Part shown: in pieces, positions 16,828 to 27,700 of the stretch
How positions within the stretch are numbered: position 1 is the first letter of the stretch
Layout: each line of letters opens with the position of its first letter
Source of the DNA: an uncultured Flavobacteriaceae bacterium
GTDB taxonomy: Bacteria > Bacteroidota > Bacteroidia > Flavobacteriales > Flavobacteriaceae
DNA length: 64,000 bases
NCBI GenBank assembly: GCA_938029725.1
Contig: CALHGE010000012.1
Coordinates: 62,001 to 126,000 of the forward strand
Direction: 5' to 3'
Translations under genes and position numbers: made by a program
The notes under the pieces: generated by a model
Databases searched by the model: none
The model's input: only the letters and a program-made list of their open reading frames with translations
What the model was told of the DNA's origin: nothing

Positions 16828-18522
16828 ATGAATTCAATAAAATCATTTTTCACCCTCGTTCTCGCTATTCTTTTTACAATAGTAGCCTCATCGCTCAATG
16901 CCCAAACCTATTCCAAAAACGGTATGGTTGTTTCCTCGAATAATAGCTCTTCAGAAGTAGGTGCAGCTATATTAAAAAAAGGAGGTAATGCGATTGATGC
17001 CGCCATAGCGACTGCATTTTCTTTAGCAGTAACGCATCCTTCCGCTGGCAATATCGGTGGTGGGGGATTTATCGTTTTCATGAATTCCGAAGGAAAAACA
17101 ACAACCATTGATTTTCGTGAAAAAGCTCCCCTTGCTGCTACCAATGCTATGTTCTTAAATAAAGAAGGGCAACTCATAAATGGCATCAACCACGAGACTG
17201 CAAAAGCCATTGGTGTACCTGGCACTGTAGCCGGCTTATACCTGGCACACCAAAAATATGGTAGCCTACCTTGGAAAGATTTAATTCAACCCGCTGTAAA
17301 TCAGGCTAAAAATGGTTTTGCTTTCAATTGGTCACTATTTAAGGCCGCCACTCATTTTACAGAAGAAGGGAATACCAATGCCTTTATGGATGGGTATTTT
17401 AGAAATGAAAAGGGACTGATTGTTCAGCCAGGAGAAACTTGGATACAGACCGAACTAGCCGAAACCTTAACCTTAATTAGAGATAATGGGCGTGATGGAT
17501 TTTACAAAGGTAAAACGGCTAAAAAGATAGCCGCATTTATGAAAAAAAATGACGGTATTATCACCAAAAAAGATTTGGCAAAGTACGAAGCGATTGAGCG
17601 CAAGCCTATAAAAGGAACGTACAAAGGCTATGATATTTACTCCATGCCACCCCCAAGTTCGGGTGGTGTAGCATTAATAGAAATGATGAATTTGATGGAG
17701 CTAGCTGATTTGAAAACAATGGAATTCAATTCTGCTGAACATTTACATGTGGTTGCCGAAGCGATGCGAAGGGCTTTCGCAGATCGAGCCGAACATTTAG
17801 GTGATCCTGACTTTAATTTGAATATGCCCTTAAACAAACTGATATCTAAAGAATTTGCACAACAAAGATTTCAAGAAATTGATATGAACAAGGCCTCCCA
17901 GAGTGACTCCACCCAATTTGGAAGACTCTATGATAGCGAAAACACCACCCATCTGTCTACAATGGATAAAGACGGAAACGCTGTATCAATGACCTACACC
18001 TTAGAATATAGTTACGGCTCACGCCTAGGCTCGAAAGAACTAGGATTCATTTTCAATAACGAAATGGGAGATTTTAATCCGCAAGCGGGCGTCACCAAAA
18101 GTAATGGTCAAATAGGTACAGCTCCGAATTTAGTTGAACCAGAAAAAAGAATGCTTTCAAGCATGACACCCACTATTGTTGGCAAAAACGGCAAACCCTA
18201 CTTGGTAATTGGTAGCCCAGGAGGTAGAACTATTATAAACACGGTGTTTCAAACCGTATTGAATGTTCTAGAATTCGAGATGCCCGTTGACAAGGCTATT
18301 GAAGCCCTCAAAATTCATCATCAATGGCTACCTGATTATATTGTTTATGAAAAACACTTGTTATCACCAGATACAAGAAAAGTGCTTGAAGCCAAGGGGC
18401 ATACCTTGAGAGAGCGAAACAATATGGGCGCCTTGATGGGTATTACCTATGATGCAGAAAAAAAGATTTTCACAGGTGCTTCAGATTCTGCACAGCCTGA
18501 TAGCGGGGCTGTTGGATATTGA
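16828..18522 (+). CDS. ggt: Gamma-glutamyltransferase (GGT)
   Basis: I prefer the ATG at 16828 (MNSIKSFFTLVLAILF...) because it gives a clean signal peptide ending SSLNAQ; an in-frame GTG lies at 16801. The product is 564 residues, the usual length. GGT is an Ntn-hydrolase that self-cleaves before the catalytic Thr. The site is visible as ENTTHLSTMD, with the first Thr (codon 17944, residue 373) as nucleophile. Other conserved parts are GNAIDAAIATAFSLAV, GGGFIVF and the PPPSSGG loop. It transfers or hydrolyses gamma-glutamyl groups of glutathione and related peptides in the periplasm, supplying Glu and Cys-Gly. Confidence 0.92.
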   Translation: MNSIKSFFTLVLAILFTIVASSLNAQTYSKNGMVVSSNNSSSEVGAAILKKGGNAIDAAIATAFSLAVTHPSAGNIGGGGFIVFMNSEGKTTTIDFREKAPLAATNAMFLNKEGQLINGINHETAKAIGVPGTVAGLYLAHQKYGSLPWKDLIQPAVNQAKNGFAFNWSLFKAATHFTEEGNTNAFMDGYFRNEKGLIVQPGETWIQTELAETLTLIRDNGRDGFYKGKTAKKIAAFMKKNDGIITKKDLAKYEAIERKPIKGTYKGYDIYSMPPPSSGGVALIEMMNLMELADLKTMEFNSAEHLHVVAEAMRRAFADRAEHLGDPDFNLNMPLNKLISKEFAQQRFQEIDMNKASQSDSTQFGRLYDSENTTHLSTMDKDGNAVSMTYTLEYSYGSRLGSKELGFIFNNEMGDFNPQAGVTKSNGQIGTAPNLVEPEKRMLSSMTPTIVGKNGKPYLVIGSPGGRTIINTVFQTVLNVLEFEMPVDKAIEALKIHHQWLPDYIVYEKHLLSPDTRKVLEAKGHTLRERNNMGALMGITYDAEKKIFTGASDSAQPDSGAVGY

Positions 18523-18590
18523 ATCTGTTGGAAACAATATTAGCATAAAAAAATCACCCAAAATGGTATAGCCAAAGGTAATTACCAGTA

Positions 18591-18620
18591 AAGCGAAATA
18601 ACTTCGTTAAGTTATAGCTT
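18591..18620 (+). terminator. Hairpin downstream of ggt, weak terminator candidate
   Basis: ATAACTT-CGTT-AAGTTAT forms a 7-bp stem with a tetraloop, extended by AAGC/GCTT across a small bulge. It lies about 70 nt after the ggt stop. Only TTCTTT follows, so termination would be weak. Confidence 0.3.
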
Positions 18621-18723
18621 CTTTGGTGCCCCACATTAAGGTAAAAATACTTCTATAAAAGTCTGGCTTTTTTATTATTTTGGTCAAGAACTCTTTAGAG
18701 CGGTGCTAACCCATGTTTTTTAT

Positions 18724-20187
18724 ATGCGAATCTTAAAAAAAATATTCCTTTTCCTTCTACTAGCGATAATCCTCTTTGTAGTTTATCTGCTTATAAATAC
18801 ATTCAATTTCGAATCAAAGCAACTTTCCGTTGCGCCTGTACCGCGCATCGAAATGAATCCTGAGGCTATCAATAACTTCAAGGAAGCCCTGAAAATAAAA
18901 ACTGTTTCTCCTGAGAATACGGCAGATTTTGATTCCCTTGAGTTCAGAAAATTCAATACTTTTTTAAAGGATACCTATCCTCTAGCGGATTCCCTTTTAG
19001 AGCACAAAACCTTCAATTCTTTCAGTCATTTGTACAAATGGGAAGGAGCAGACACCAGCCTTAAACCCATTATACTTATGGGGCATTTAGATGTTGTTCC
19101 TGTCATTGAGAAAAACCTATCTGAATGGAAGGTTGACCCTTTTGCTGGAATCTTAAAAAACGATACCATTTGGGGTAGAGGTGCCATTGACGATAAAGTT
19201 GGCGTTATTGGTATTCTAGAAGCGGTAGAACTTCTAGTATCTCAAAACTACAAGCCCAAAAGAACAATGTATTTCGCTTTCGGACATGATGAGGAAATCG
19301 GAGGTAGACTAGGTGCTGTCACCATAGCCAAGTATTTAAAAGACCAGGGTATTACTGCTGAATACATATTAGATGAAGGAGGTGTCGTATCTGACGGTCT
19401 GGTGCCGGGTATGACCAAAGAAGTTGCATTAATTGGTGTTGCTGAAAAAGGATATCTTTCACTGAATCTTGGCGTACGCATCGAAGGCGGACACTCCTCA
19501 ATGCCCGATAAAGAAACCTCAATTGATGTAATGGCAACTGCCATTACTAGATTAAAAAACAACCCTTTACCCTCTAAAATAACAGCTCCTCTTAAAGAAT
19601 TCATGGCCTATATAGGCCCTGAAATGCCTTTCACAAACAAAGTAGTTTTTGCTAATAAAGGTGTTTTATCCGCGTTGCTCCTGAGCGTTTATGAGTCAAG
19701 TGCATCAGGCAACGCTATGATTCGTACTACGACCTCACCTACGATTTTCAATAGTGGTGTAAAGGATAATATTATTCCATTGACCGCAAGTGCAACAGTA
19801 AACTTTAGAATTTTACCAGAAACCTCCACCGATGATGTCATTGCGCATGCGAAGATGGTTATTAATGACGAACGAATAAGCATAGAAAAGGGCGGTTTTG
19901 TTTCAGAACCCTCGAAACATTCGAGTCCGGATTCGAAACAGTTCAAAGCCATCAATACAACCATATTACAGCTATTTCCTGAAGTGGTCGTAAGTCCGTA
20001 TTTAGTGGTTGGCGGCACTGATGCTAGGCACTACAATGAAATCTCAGACTATATTTATCGGTTTTCTCCTATCCATTTAAACAAATCGAATAAAAAATCA
20101 TTTCACGGACTTAATGAACGCCTTGCGGTTAGTGATTTTTATGATTCCATTGGATTTTATGTTCAGTTGATAAAGAATAGTAATTAA
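18724..20187 (+). CDS. M20-family metallopeptidase (carboxypeptidase S/PM20D1-like)
   Basis: I use the ATG at 18724 (MRILKKIFLFLLLAIILFVVY...), which gives a basic N-terminus and a hydrophobic anchor or signal; a GTG at 18703 is also in frame. The product is 487 residues. Metal and catalytic residues of M20 are in MGHLDVVPV, GRGAIDDKVGVIGILEA, GHDEEIGG, DEGGVV and GGTDARHY. The size and the dimerisation-domain insertion are typical of the M20A CPS1/PM20D1 branch, which cleaves dipeptides or N-acyl amino acids. It acts outside the cytoplasm, anchored or secreted. Confidence 0.87.
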   Translation: MRILKKIFLFLLLAIILFVVYLLINTFNFESKQLSVAPVPRIEMNPEAINNFKEALKIKTVSPENTADFDSLEFRKFNTFLKDTYPLADSLLEHKTFNSFSHLYKWEGADTSLKPIILMGHLDVVPVIEKNLSEWKVDPFAGILKNDTIWGRGAIDDKVGVIGILEAVELLVSQNYKPKRTMYFAFGHDEEIGGRLGAVTIAKYLKDQGITAEYILDEGGVVSDGLVPGMTKEVALIGVAEKGYLSLNLGVRIEGGHSSMPDKETSIDVMATAITRLKNNPLPSKITAPLKEFMAYIGPEMPFTNKVVFANKGVLSALLLSVYESSASGNAMIRTTTSPTIFNSGVKDNIIPLTASATVNFRILPETSTDDVIAHAKMVINDERISIEKGGFVSEPSKHSSPDSKQFKAINTTILQLFPEVVVSPYLVVGGTDARHYNEISDYIYRFSPIHLNKSNKKSFHGLNERLAVSDFYDSIGFYVQLIKNSN

Positions 20188-20227
20188 GTAGCTTAGACCC
20201 TTGCTAAATAGAGCCCTTAAAAGCAAA

Positions 20228-20254
20228 AAACGCCAAGCAAATTGCTTGGCGTTT
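20228..20254. terminator. Bidirectional intrinsic terminator
   Basis: AAACGCCAAGCAA/TTGCTTGGCGTTT is a perfect 13-bp inverted repeat around a single A. On the minus strand it is followed by TTTTTTGCTTTT and on the plus strand by CGTTTAG. It separates the convergent M20 gene and DUF6340 gene and probably serves both, most strongly the latter. Confidence 0.9.
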
Positions 20255-20275
20255 CGTTTAGTACTCGCCTTTGGT

Positions 20276-21325
20276 TTATTTGGCTAACTGTCGTTTTAAT
20301 TCTCTTTTTTGCGCCATTCTGAACTTCAAAATATTCACATAACGAAGGGCTTCTTTTGTATCGTAATCAGCATATGAACGTTGTGCCCAATCTAATGCTG
20401 TATCCAAATCACCATTGATTTCATTGATAATCGCCATGTTGTAACAGGCTCGACCGGCAATCTTTCCATCGGAATTCGAAACTTCTTCTTTCCATAACTC
20501 TGCGGCACTATTCCATTTACCACTTTGAGCTCTTCGCATAGCGATTTCGAACTTATCCGTTCCTTTTACAAAGTAATCACGGGTAACTCTATGTGATTGT
20601 GGTGTAATTCTTTTTGCATAATAATCACCAATATAGCTACTTGTTTCAACTATCTGCTCTTTGCGGTTCATAATAGTTTTTACCGCTTTTATAGGATTGA
20701 TTCCTTGTCCACTAAAAACTAAGTTATTATCAAAGGTATATTCATCTAAAATTTCTTTGCTTGCTGGATCATAGATTCTCCATCCATTTTGAATTTTAGT
20801 TCGAAGCGTAATTGCTACCGCTGGAACCTTAGCTTTAATTCCTATTGGGTTCGGAAGTTCCATTTCAGTCGCTTGAACAGAAGCTTTCGTATCGGTATCA
20901 TAAAAGGCAAGCGAAAATAAAACGTCTACATCGAAGGTCGCACAGATTTCATCTACTTGATCCCAAGTTAAGGCAGCAGGTAGTACCCCTAGACCCTTAC
21001 GTACTTCCGGAATACCATCTAAAATTGCTACTTTGTCAAAACGTTGCAAACGCTCTAATTCAGATTTCAAGGAAGTAATAGCTGCTTCAGCGCCATCTTT
21101 ATCCAAGTTTTTACCTTCCGCAGATACTATTTTATCAATAGTATCAAGACCGATATTTCCTTCAGCAGGAAGGCTTCGATTAATGATACCAATATGTATT
21201 ACATCTGCCGCTAAAGGAACCGGAGCCGGATCAATAGCACTCATAGTCAGTTGGTTGGTAGCGCTACAAGAAGTCAATAAGAGACCAATACTTGCAAGGG
21301 TAAAAATTTGATTTAAAATTTTCAT
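20276..21325 (-). CDS. DUF6340-family lipoprotein
   Basis: From the ATG at 21325 the protein has 349 residues and opens with MKILNQIFTLASIGLLLTSC, a lipobox with C20. A mixed domain follows (DVIHIGIINRSLP, FDVDVLFSLAFYDTD). The C-terminal part has two TPR-like helices (CYNMAIINEINGDLDTALDW). This matches the Bacteroidota DUF6340 lipoprotein family, whose function is unknown. It ends in the bidirectional terminator at 20228-20254. Confidence 0.78.
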   Translation of the reverse strand: MKILNQIFTLASIGLLLTSCSATNQLTMSAIDPAPVPLAADVIHIGIINRSLPAEGNIGLDTIDKIVSAEGKNLDKDGAEAAITSLKSELERLQRFDKVAILDGIPEVRKGLGVLPAALTWDQVDEICATFDVDVLFSLAFYDTDTKASVQATEMELPNPIGIKAKVPAVAITLRTKIQNGWRIYDPASKEILDEYTFDNNLVFSGQGINPIKAVKTIMNRKEQIVETSSYIGDYYAKRITPQSHRVTRDYFVKGTDKFEIAMRRAQSGKWNSAAELWKEEVSNSDGKIAGRACYNMAIINEINGDLDTALDWAQRSYADYDTKEALRYVNILKFRMAQKRELKRQLAK

Positions 21326-21514
21326 AAAACATCGGTTTGGGGTGTACAGCTCGTTCGCCTGTATAATTTGGCCTAAATCGCTTATTACCAAACAGATAAA
21401 TTATACTTTTATTGTACTTCACTACCGATTGAATCTTCAATTTCAAATCACAAAATAGACCCGATCTATTGAAAGTACAGTTGGTTCAAAATGAAATTCA
21501 AAAAAATCATTTAC

Positions 21515-21522
21515 TATCTTTA
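21515..21522 (+). promoter_or_regulatory. -7 box TATCTTTA of the DUF819 gene
   Basis: TATCTTTA ends 4 nt before the ATG at 21527, the same geometry as at xerD and at the class-V PLP gene at 34947. No good -33 TTTG is visible. Confidence 0.35.
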
Positions 21523-21526
21523 GCAG

Positions 21527-22660
21527 ATGTCCATGATAGAGAACCCTATTTATGTTTTGGCTGTGCTCTGCCTTATGGTTATTACAGCTGTATATGCAGC
21601 AAAAACCAAATTGGGCAGTAAATTTGGAGCGGCCTTATTAGCAATTCTTTTTACCGCGGTTATTGCGAATCTTAAATTGATTCCTTCTGCTTCGAACAGC
21701 ATTCCTTTATACGATGGAATTTTCGCCTTTTTAGCACCGATTTCAATTTTTTATTTACTCTTAGGAGTTCGTCTAAAATCGATTAAAAAGGCTGGTGCGC
21801 CTATGATTGTATTATTTCTTATAGGTTCATTAGCCACAGTTCTTGGTATTCTTGCCGCTTGGTACTTCATTGAACCAGAAAAGGTTTTAGGCAAGGATGC
21901 TAAAATCATTGCGGGCATGCTTACAGGTACCTACACCGGTGGAAGCGTTAACTTTAATGCCGTAGCTTTAGAATATGATTTTCAGAATCGCGGCGTTCTC
22001 TACGCAGGTACTATTGCGGTTGATAATGTTGTCTCGGCCATATGGATAATCGTCACCTTACTGATTCCGACCCTAATGCGTACTTTTTGGATGGATAAAA
22101 AAATTATTCAACACTCAGAAAATCAGAGCGTACAAGAAGACGATAGTATGGATTTTAATTCTTTAATGTGGCTCGTTTTTTTAGGAATTGGAGCTTTTTA
22201 CATTTCAGAATTAGTAAAAGAATTAGTTCCAAGTATTCCTTTCATTTTAACCCTTTCTACCTTAGGAATACTATTGGCACAAATACCTTTAGTTTCCAAA
22301 TTAAAGGGAAGCCATACCCTTGGCCTTTATCTCGTTTATATTTTCTTGGCCGTAATAGGAGCCTATTGCGAAATAAGTGCCGTATTTGAACTTCAAGAAG
22401 TAGGTCTTGTACTTCTATGGTTCGCGTCCTTAGTTGTAATAATCCACGGGCTTGTTATGATTTTACTGGGCGGGCTTAGCTTCCGCGATTGGGAGATGGT
22501 TGCCATTGCAAGTCAAGCCAATATAGGCGGTGGTACAACAGCTATTGCACTTGCCGAATCTTTTAATAGAAAAGAACTCATTTTACCGGGCATTTTAGTA
22601 GGTACTTTAGGAAATGCCTTAGGTACGTATTTAGGTTTTTTGATGGTAAGTATAGTATAG
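21527..22660 (+). CDS. DUF819-family integral membrane protein
   Basis: 377 residues with about ten or eleven hydrophobic helices and conserved glycine-rich stretches (MLTGTYTGGSVNFNAVA, IASQANIGGGTTAIALAES). These two Gly-rich motifs in symmetric positions recall inverted-repeat transporters, and DUF819 (YjcL-like) proteins are distant relatives of such carriers. The substrate is unknown. The first or third codon could be the start (MSMIENP). Confidence 0.83.
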   Translation: MSMIENPIYVLAVLCLMVITAVYAAKTKLGSKFGAALLAILFTAVIANLKLIPSASNSIPLYDGIFAFLAPISIFYLLLGVRLKSIKKAGAPMIVLFLIGSLATVLGILAAWYFIEPEKVLGKDAKIIAGMLTGTYTGGSVNFNAVALEYDFQNRGVLYAGTIAVDNVVSAIWIIVTLLIPTLMRTFWMDKKIIQHSENQSVQEDDSMDFNSLMWLVFLGIGAFYISELVKELVPSIPFILTLSTLGILLAQIPLVSKLKGSHTLGLYLVYIFLAVIGAYCEISAVFELQEVGLVLLWFASLVVIIHGLVMILLGGLSFRDWEMVAIASQANIGGGTTAIALAESFNRKELILPGILVGTLGNALGTYLGFLMVSIV

Positions 22661-22724
22661 GTAACTCGCTTTTATATGCAGATAACTAAGCTGCTTCAGA
22701 AGGGGTTTTAATAAGATGAATTTC

Positions 22725-23654
22725 TTATTCAACAACCCTAGTAATCATAACATTCCTCAATTCTACTGGGCCGTGATCGCCTTGAATTAAAAGTGGCCCT
22801 GGGGCAGCTTCATCATTATCTAAAGCTCCACCAGTCATACCTGGAATATTTTGATTGCTAATAATCGTTTTTCCGTTGGCAACAATAGTTACGCGTCGCC
22901 CGATTAAGGTAATATCATATTCTTGCCATTCTCCTGCAGGTTTTGCTGCCATTTCATTAGGCGTGAGTAAGCCATAAATACCTCCAAAAAGAATACTCGA
23001 AGGCTCTAAACCTTTATTATCAGCAATTTGTACTTCATAGCGCCCACGCAAATAAATTCCGCTATTACTATTCTTCGGGTATTTGAATTCAACATGAAGT
23101 TTAAAATCAGTAAACTTTTCATCAGTAACCAGGTTGGCGCCCGATTTCGGGCTCTTTAAAACACCGTTTTCAACAACCCATTGGTTTTCACCCATAGCGG
23201 TCCATCCGGTTAAATCTTTTCCGTTGAAGAGTGTCTTTTCCTTAGCCCATTTCGGGCTTGTAGTATACGCTAGTTTAGGAGATCGAGACGCTACCCATGA
23301 ATGTGTTTTTCCGTCGGTATAAATGAGTGTCCCTTTTAGTCCATCACCATCTTGCATTCCAATAAGCTGCATATCAATACCTTTTGGCTCCCATTGTGCA
23401 GGTATTGCAAAACTGAATTTTCCATCATTTACTTTTACTTCGGCAACCGGTCTTGCGCTTCCCATTTTATAGCAAAAACGCCCCACCAAAGTACTCGTAC
23501 CCGAGTGGCTGATTTCTAACCATGAAGGGAATTTTTTTCCATCTTCAGTAATGATAAGATTCCATGTGCCTTCTAACGCTTTTGCCTCCTGCGCTTGAAT
23601 AAAAAATGTAGACAGTAAAAGACTTGTAATGGTAAAAAGGAATTTAATCTTCAT
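22725..23654 (-). CDS. Secreted DUF1080-domain protein (3-keto-disaccharide hydrolase family)
   Basis: I use the ATG at 23654 (MKIKFLFTITSLLLSTFFIQAQ), giving 309 residues with a signal peptide; an earlier ATG two codons upstream is possible. The N-terminal part (about 25-135) is a small beta domain (EGTWNLIITEDGKKFPSW). The C-terminal DUF1080 jelly-roll (about 145-305) has LFNGKDLTGWTAMGENQWVV, FKYPKNSNSGIYLRGRYEVQ and AGEWQEYDITLIGRRVTI. DUF1080 members include 3-keto-glucoside hydrolases; the rest bind or cleave glycans. No related oxidoreductase is next to it. Confidence 0.85.
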   Translation of the reverse strand: MKIKFLFTITSLLLSTFFIQAQEAKALEGTWNLIITEDGKKFPSWLEISHSGTSTLVGRFCYKMGSARPVAEVKVNDGKFSFAIPAQWEPKGIDMQLIGMQDGDGLKGTLIYTDGKTHSWVASRSPKLAYTTSPKWAKEKTLFNGKDLTGWTAMGENQWVVENGVLKSPKSGANLVTDEKFTDFKLHVEFKYPKNSNSGIYLRGRYEVQIADNKGLEPSSILFGGIYGLLTPNEMAAKPAGEWQEYDITLIGRRVTIVANGKTIISNQNIPGMTGGALDNDEAAPGPLLIQGDHGPVELRNVMITRVVE

Positions 23655-23769
23655 AAACATATTCTAAAATTACTATTGTGTCAGTAAATATAAGGAACTC
23701 ATACAAAGAAAAAAACTACTTTTACAAACAAGCGGTAAGCAGGGATAAACAACAAATAATCAATAGCAT

Positions 23770-24207
23770 ATGAACAAAGCAATGACCTTATTTCAGTCGT
23801 ATCTTGGAACAGACTCCTCAAAGTCTATTTCGCCTTTAATGCGTTGGCTTAACCCTACACTACTTCGTGTTTCTGAAGGAGAATTGGAGTTTTCATACCT
23901 TATTCGTGAAGAAATGACGAACCCTATGGGTATCTTACATGGGGGCACAACAGCTGCAATCATTGATGATGCGGTAGGCGCCGCGGTATATTCGTTAGGA
24001 AAACCTCATTTATATACCACCGTAAATTTAGCTGTGGACTATTTTGCTTCTGCCAAATCCGGAGATACTATCATAGCGCAAACATCAATTACCAAAAACG
24101 GAAATCAAATTATAAACACCACCTGTGAAGTTTGGAACGCAGACAAAACACGAATGATAGCTAAAGGGCATTCAAATCTGATAAAAATTAATAGCGATAG
24201 AAAATAA
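23770..24207 (+). CDS. Hotdog-fold thioesterase (PaaI family)
   Basis: 145 residues with a hotdog fold. The signature NPMGILHGGTTAAIIDDAVGAA contains the HGG active-site turn and the Asp in the following helix. NLAVDYFASAKSGDTI and KGHSNLIKI complete the PaaI/YbdB pattern. Such enzymes hydrolyse acyl- or aryl-CoA thioesters. The substrate cannot be told from sequence and no catabolic operon surrounds the gene. Confidence 0.87.
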   Translation: MNKAMTLFQSYLGTDSSKSISPLMRWLNPTLLRVSEGELEFSYLIREEMTNPMGILHGGTTAAIIDDAVGAAVYSLGKPHLYTTVNLAVDYFASAKSGDTIIAQTSITKNGNQIINTTCEVWNADKTRMIAKGHSNLIKINSDRK

Positions 24208-24701
24208 CAATTCGGTCACCACTATGTTGATGTATTTATTTACAGCAATACACGCATCCACAGAAGAAAATATACACCCTTATATAAACCTTTTTTTTCC
24301 TTCTCGAAAAGGATAACTGTTCCTTGCAAAATCGAAAATAGTCCGCAAATTTGGTTTTCAAAAACTTCATAAGAGCAAGAGAAAATAGCTTAAAACAAAA
24401 TCATTTCACTGGTTTAATCAATGCTCTTGGCTGTGGTCTCCCTTAGCTATATATGACAGCTAAAGAAAGAGCATGGGTAAGCGGTATTCAACAGAATACT
24501 GCCTACTACTTGTATTAAAATGGCTATTTTGGCAATCTAAAATTTAAACTAGCGTATTGCTTTAGCTTAAAAAAATGTACCTTAAGTGCTTATCTACTTT
24601 TAAAATATTAGATTTTTAATTAACAAAACAGCTGAAAGCACGTAAATGTTCCCTCTAATTATATTTCATAACTAAAGAATTATAAAAGTAATTCTGAATA
24701 T
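24208..24701. other. 494-nt intergenic region upstream of the hybrid sensor kinase
   Basis: AT-rich spacer with no coding frame I would trust. It contains the hairpin at 24421-24474 and a short inverted repeat AAGGA...TCCTT near 24312. No TANNTTTG box close to the start at 24702 was recognised. Confidence 0.5.
24421..24474. repeat. Bulged 14-bp hairpin
   Basis: ATGCTCTT + GGCTGT pair with ACAGCT + AAGAGCAT (one G-U), leaving a 5-nt bulge and a 21-nt loop that itself holds TTAGCT/AGCTAA as an alternative stem. There is no T-run, so it is not a standard terminator. Confidence 0.45.
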
Positions 24702-27700
24702 ATGCAGATGGAAACAAGAGTGATTTTGTTTTTTTACTTCCCTAGAAAAAGCACAAAGTGCGTCGGCACTCTGATTAGCTCAGTGCTGCTATTTTATTTT
24801 GTTTTTCTAGGTCTCTTGCCTTCTTGGTCACAAGATAGTACCCGTATAAAATACTATACTTTAGAAGATGGACTTTCACAGGTATCGACTAATGACTTAT
24901 TACTTGATGGTTCGGGGTTTGTTTGGATAGCTACTCAAGACGGTTTAAACAAATTTGATGGCAATATATTCAAACATTATAAATATAATAAGCAAGATTC
25001 ATTGACCCTTTCTGGTAATCTCATAAATAAATTACTAGAAGATACCTCAGGTAAAATTTGGGTAGGAACCGTGGCAAATGGTCTAAATTATTACGACCCC
25101 GAACGAGACATTTTCCATAGAATACAACTGACCGAATCTGAAAATAGCAATGAGATTATCTCCGGTATTGAACAAGATGATAAAAAAAATATTTGGGTGG
25201 GTTCAAGAATTTCTGGACTTCATAAATTAACTAGTATCGGTAATAGTTCTTTTACACAAGAAAATTTCCTCGAAGAAGTTGCAATAGCAGGAATGCTTTT
25301 CGATGCTAAAAAAAACCTCTGGGTTGGTGATACGAGGGGTAATGTTTACAAATTAAACCCTAACAAAACAGAAACTATAAGCACAAAACCATTATTACAA
25401 GTTAGAGGCAATGTTCAAGCATTTTACGATGCTGAAAATCATTTATTGATTGGAGGAGATTTTGGGTTTCACATATATGATATTATTAACAAAAAAGTGC
25501 GATTAATTGAGCTGAGTGCAGCTAATGAAATGGTCACCAAACACGTTTTGGCGTTTTTGAAAAATGATGAACGGAGTGTATGGATCGGAACTGGGAACGG
25601 TATTTATCTATTTGATTGGGACGAACAACGCATCTTAAAGAAAATTTTATATTCTGAAGATGACAAAAACGGTCTTAGCAATGGAACCGTTCAGGCATTA
25701 TTGAAAATCTCAAAAAATCAATTATTAGTAGGTACAGCAAACTACCCTAACCTTATTGATATAGGAGAACAGCATTTTAAAAATATTTCAAAGAATCTAA
25801 AAGGAGAGCATTTGTTGAATGACAATGTTATTTTTTCAATTTTAAAAGATGAAGATGACCTGTGGATTGGCACCTCAGATGGTGGATTAAACCTTATTCA
25901 AAAAAGTCAAAAATATTATTTCAAACATAATCAAAACGTAATAGACGGATTTTCGGGCACCGTTATTCGAGCGATTGTTAAGGATAAAATCAATCAGAGA
26001 TTATGGTTAGCAACTACTCGTGGATTGAATATGATCGACCTTAAAACATTTGACCCCAACAACCCTAAATTTTTTGTGCTTCAACATGATCCGACAAATA
26101 AAAATTCGATTAATGGTGATTTCCTAAAAGACATAACGCTTGACAATAACAATAATCTCTGGGGTGCAACCTACGGTCATGGTATTTTCAGGTTAGAGTT
26201 CAACAGCAAAAATGACTACCAAATCACCAGATATACGAATAATACAACAACCCAAAACACGTTGAAAAATGATTTTACCGACTGTATTAAAGTAGACAAA
26301 GAAAATAACATCTGGATTGGGACCCAGGCCGGACTCTCAAACTTAATTTTTAAAACAGATGATTACCAACAACCTGAATTTAGAAACTTCTCTAAAATTC
26401 AAAATGATACTACAACATTAGTTCACAATTCAGTTTATGATATACTGATTGATAAAAAAGACCGCATGTGGTTAGGCACCCGAAGTGGTTTTAGCCAATA
26501 CTTAGGGAATGGCAAATTTAATTCGTGGACACAGCAAGAGCAGTTCAGCAACGATGTTGTATATAGTATTCAAGATGATAATGATGGTAATCTTTGGATG
26601 GGAACTAATGAGGGATTAGTTAAGTACAATCCTGAGAAAAACGAGTTTAGACAGTTCACCATTGAAGATGGTATTCAAAGTAATGAGTTTGATATTCATG
26701 CTCGTTTTAAAGACAAAAATGGGTTGATTTATTTAGGAGGAATAGGCGGCGTCACCTATTTCAATCCAGACGACCTAGAAGAAATAGACCTTCCGCAGAA
26801 GTTATATTTCTCATCCTTACATATAAAAGGTAAAGCGGTAAAAATTGATAAAAAATCCATACTTCAACAACGGCTCTCGAAAACCAAAAATATTGAGTTT
26901 AAACCTGATGAATTTCCTTTCTTTCTACAATTTTCCTCTATTGATTATAGATTAAATAAGAATGTAAAATTTGGCTATAAATTATTACCTACGGATAAGG
27001 AATGGAATCTCTTAAAAGACCCTGAAATTCAATTTTTAAATCTACCATCAGGTAAGTATACCCTTCAAGTCAATGGTTTTTCTAGAGGAAAAGTATGGGA
27101 TACTCCCCCACTAGAAATGGATCTTGAAATTCTACCATCTTGGTGGTCAACTTGGTGGGCGTACCTCATTTATATAGGCGCTGCATTTGCAGTAGCTAAC
27201 CGGTTTTATCAATTTCAAATCTCAAAAAAACTAGCAATCGCAGAAAGTGATCGGTTAAAAGAAGTGAACCAGCTAAAAAATAGTCTTTACGATAATATTA
27301 CTCACGAGTTTAGAACGCCGCTGACCGTAATACTTGGTATGACCGATTCGCTCGAGAATGAATTACAAGCTAATACGAATCCTCCAATACATAAAGCTAT
27401 TGAGATGATACGTAGAAATGGTAAAAGCCTGCTGTCTTTAGTCAACGAAATGCTTGATCTCTCAAAACTGGAAAGTGGTACTATGGAATTGAACTTGATG
27501 CAGACCGATGCCATTCCATTTGTAAAATATTTGAGTGAAAGCTTTCATTCTTTAGCAGAAACAAAGCAAATCAACCTTACGGTTTATTCAGAAATCAATG
27601 TCTTAGAAATGGATATTGATGCAAACAAGATGGCATCAATTATTTCAAATTTACTTTCTAATGCAATAAAATTCACTTCCGCTAACGGTAAAATAATTGT

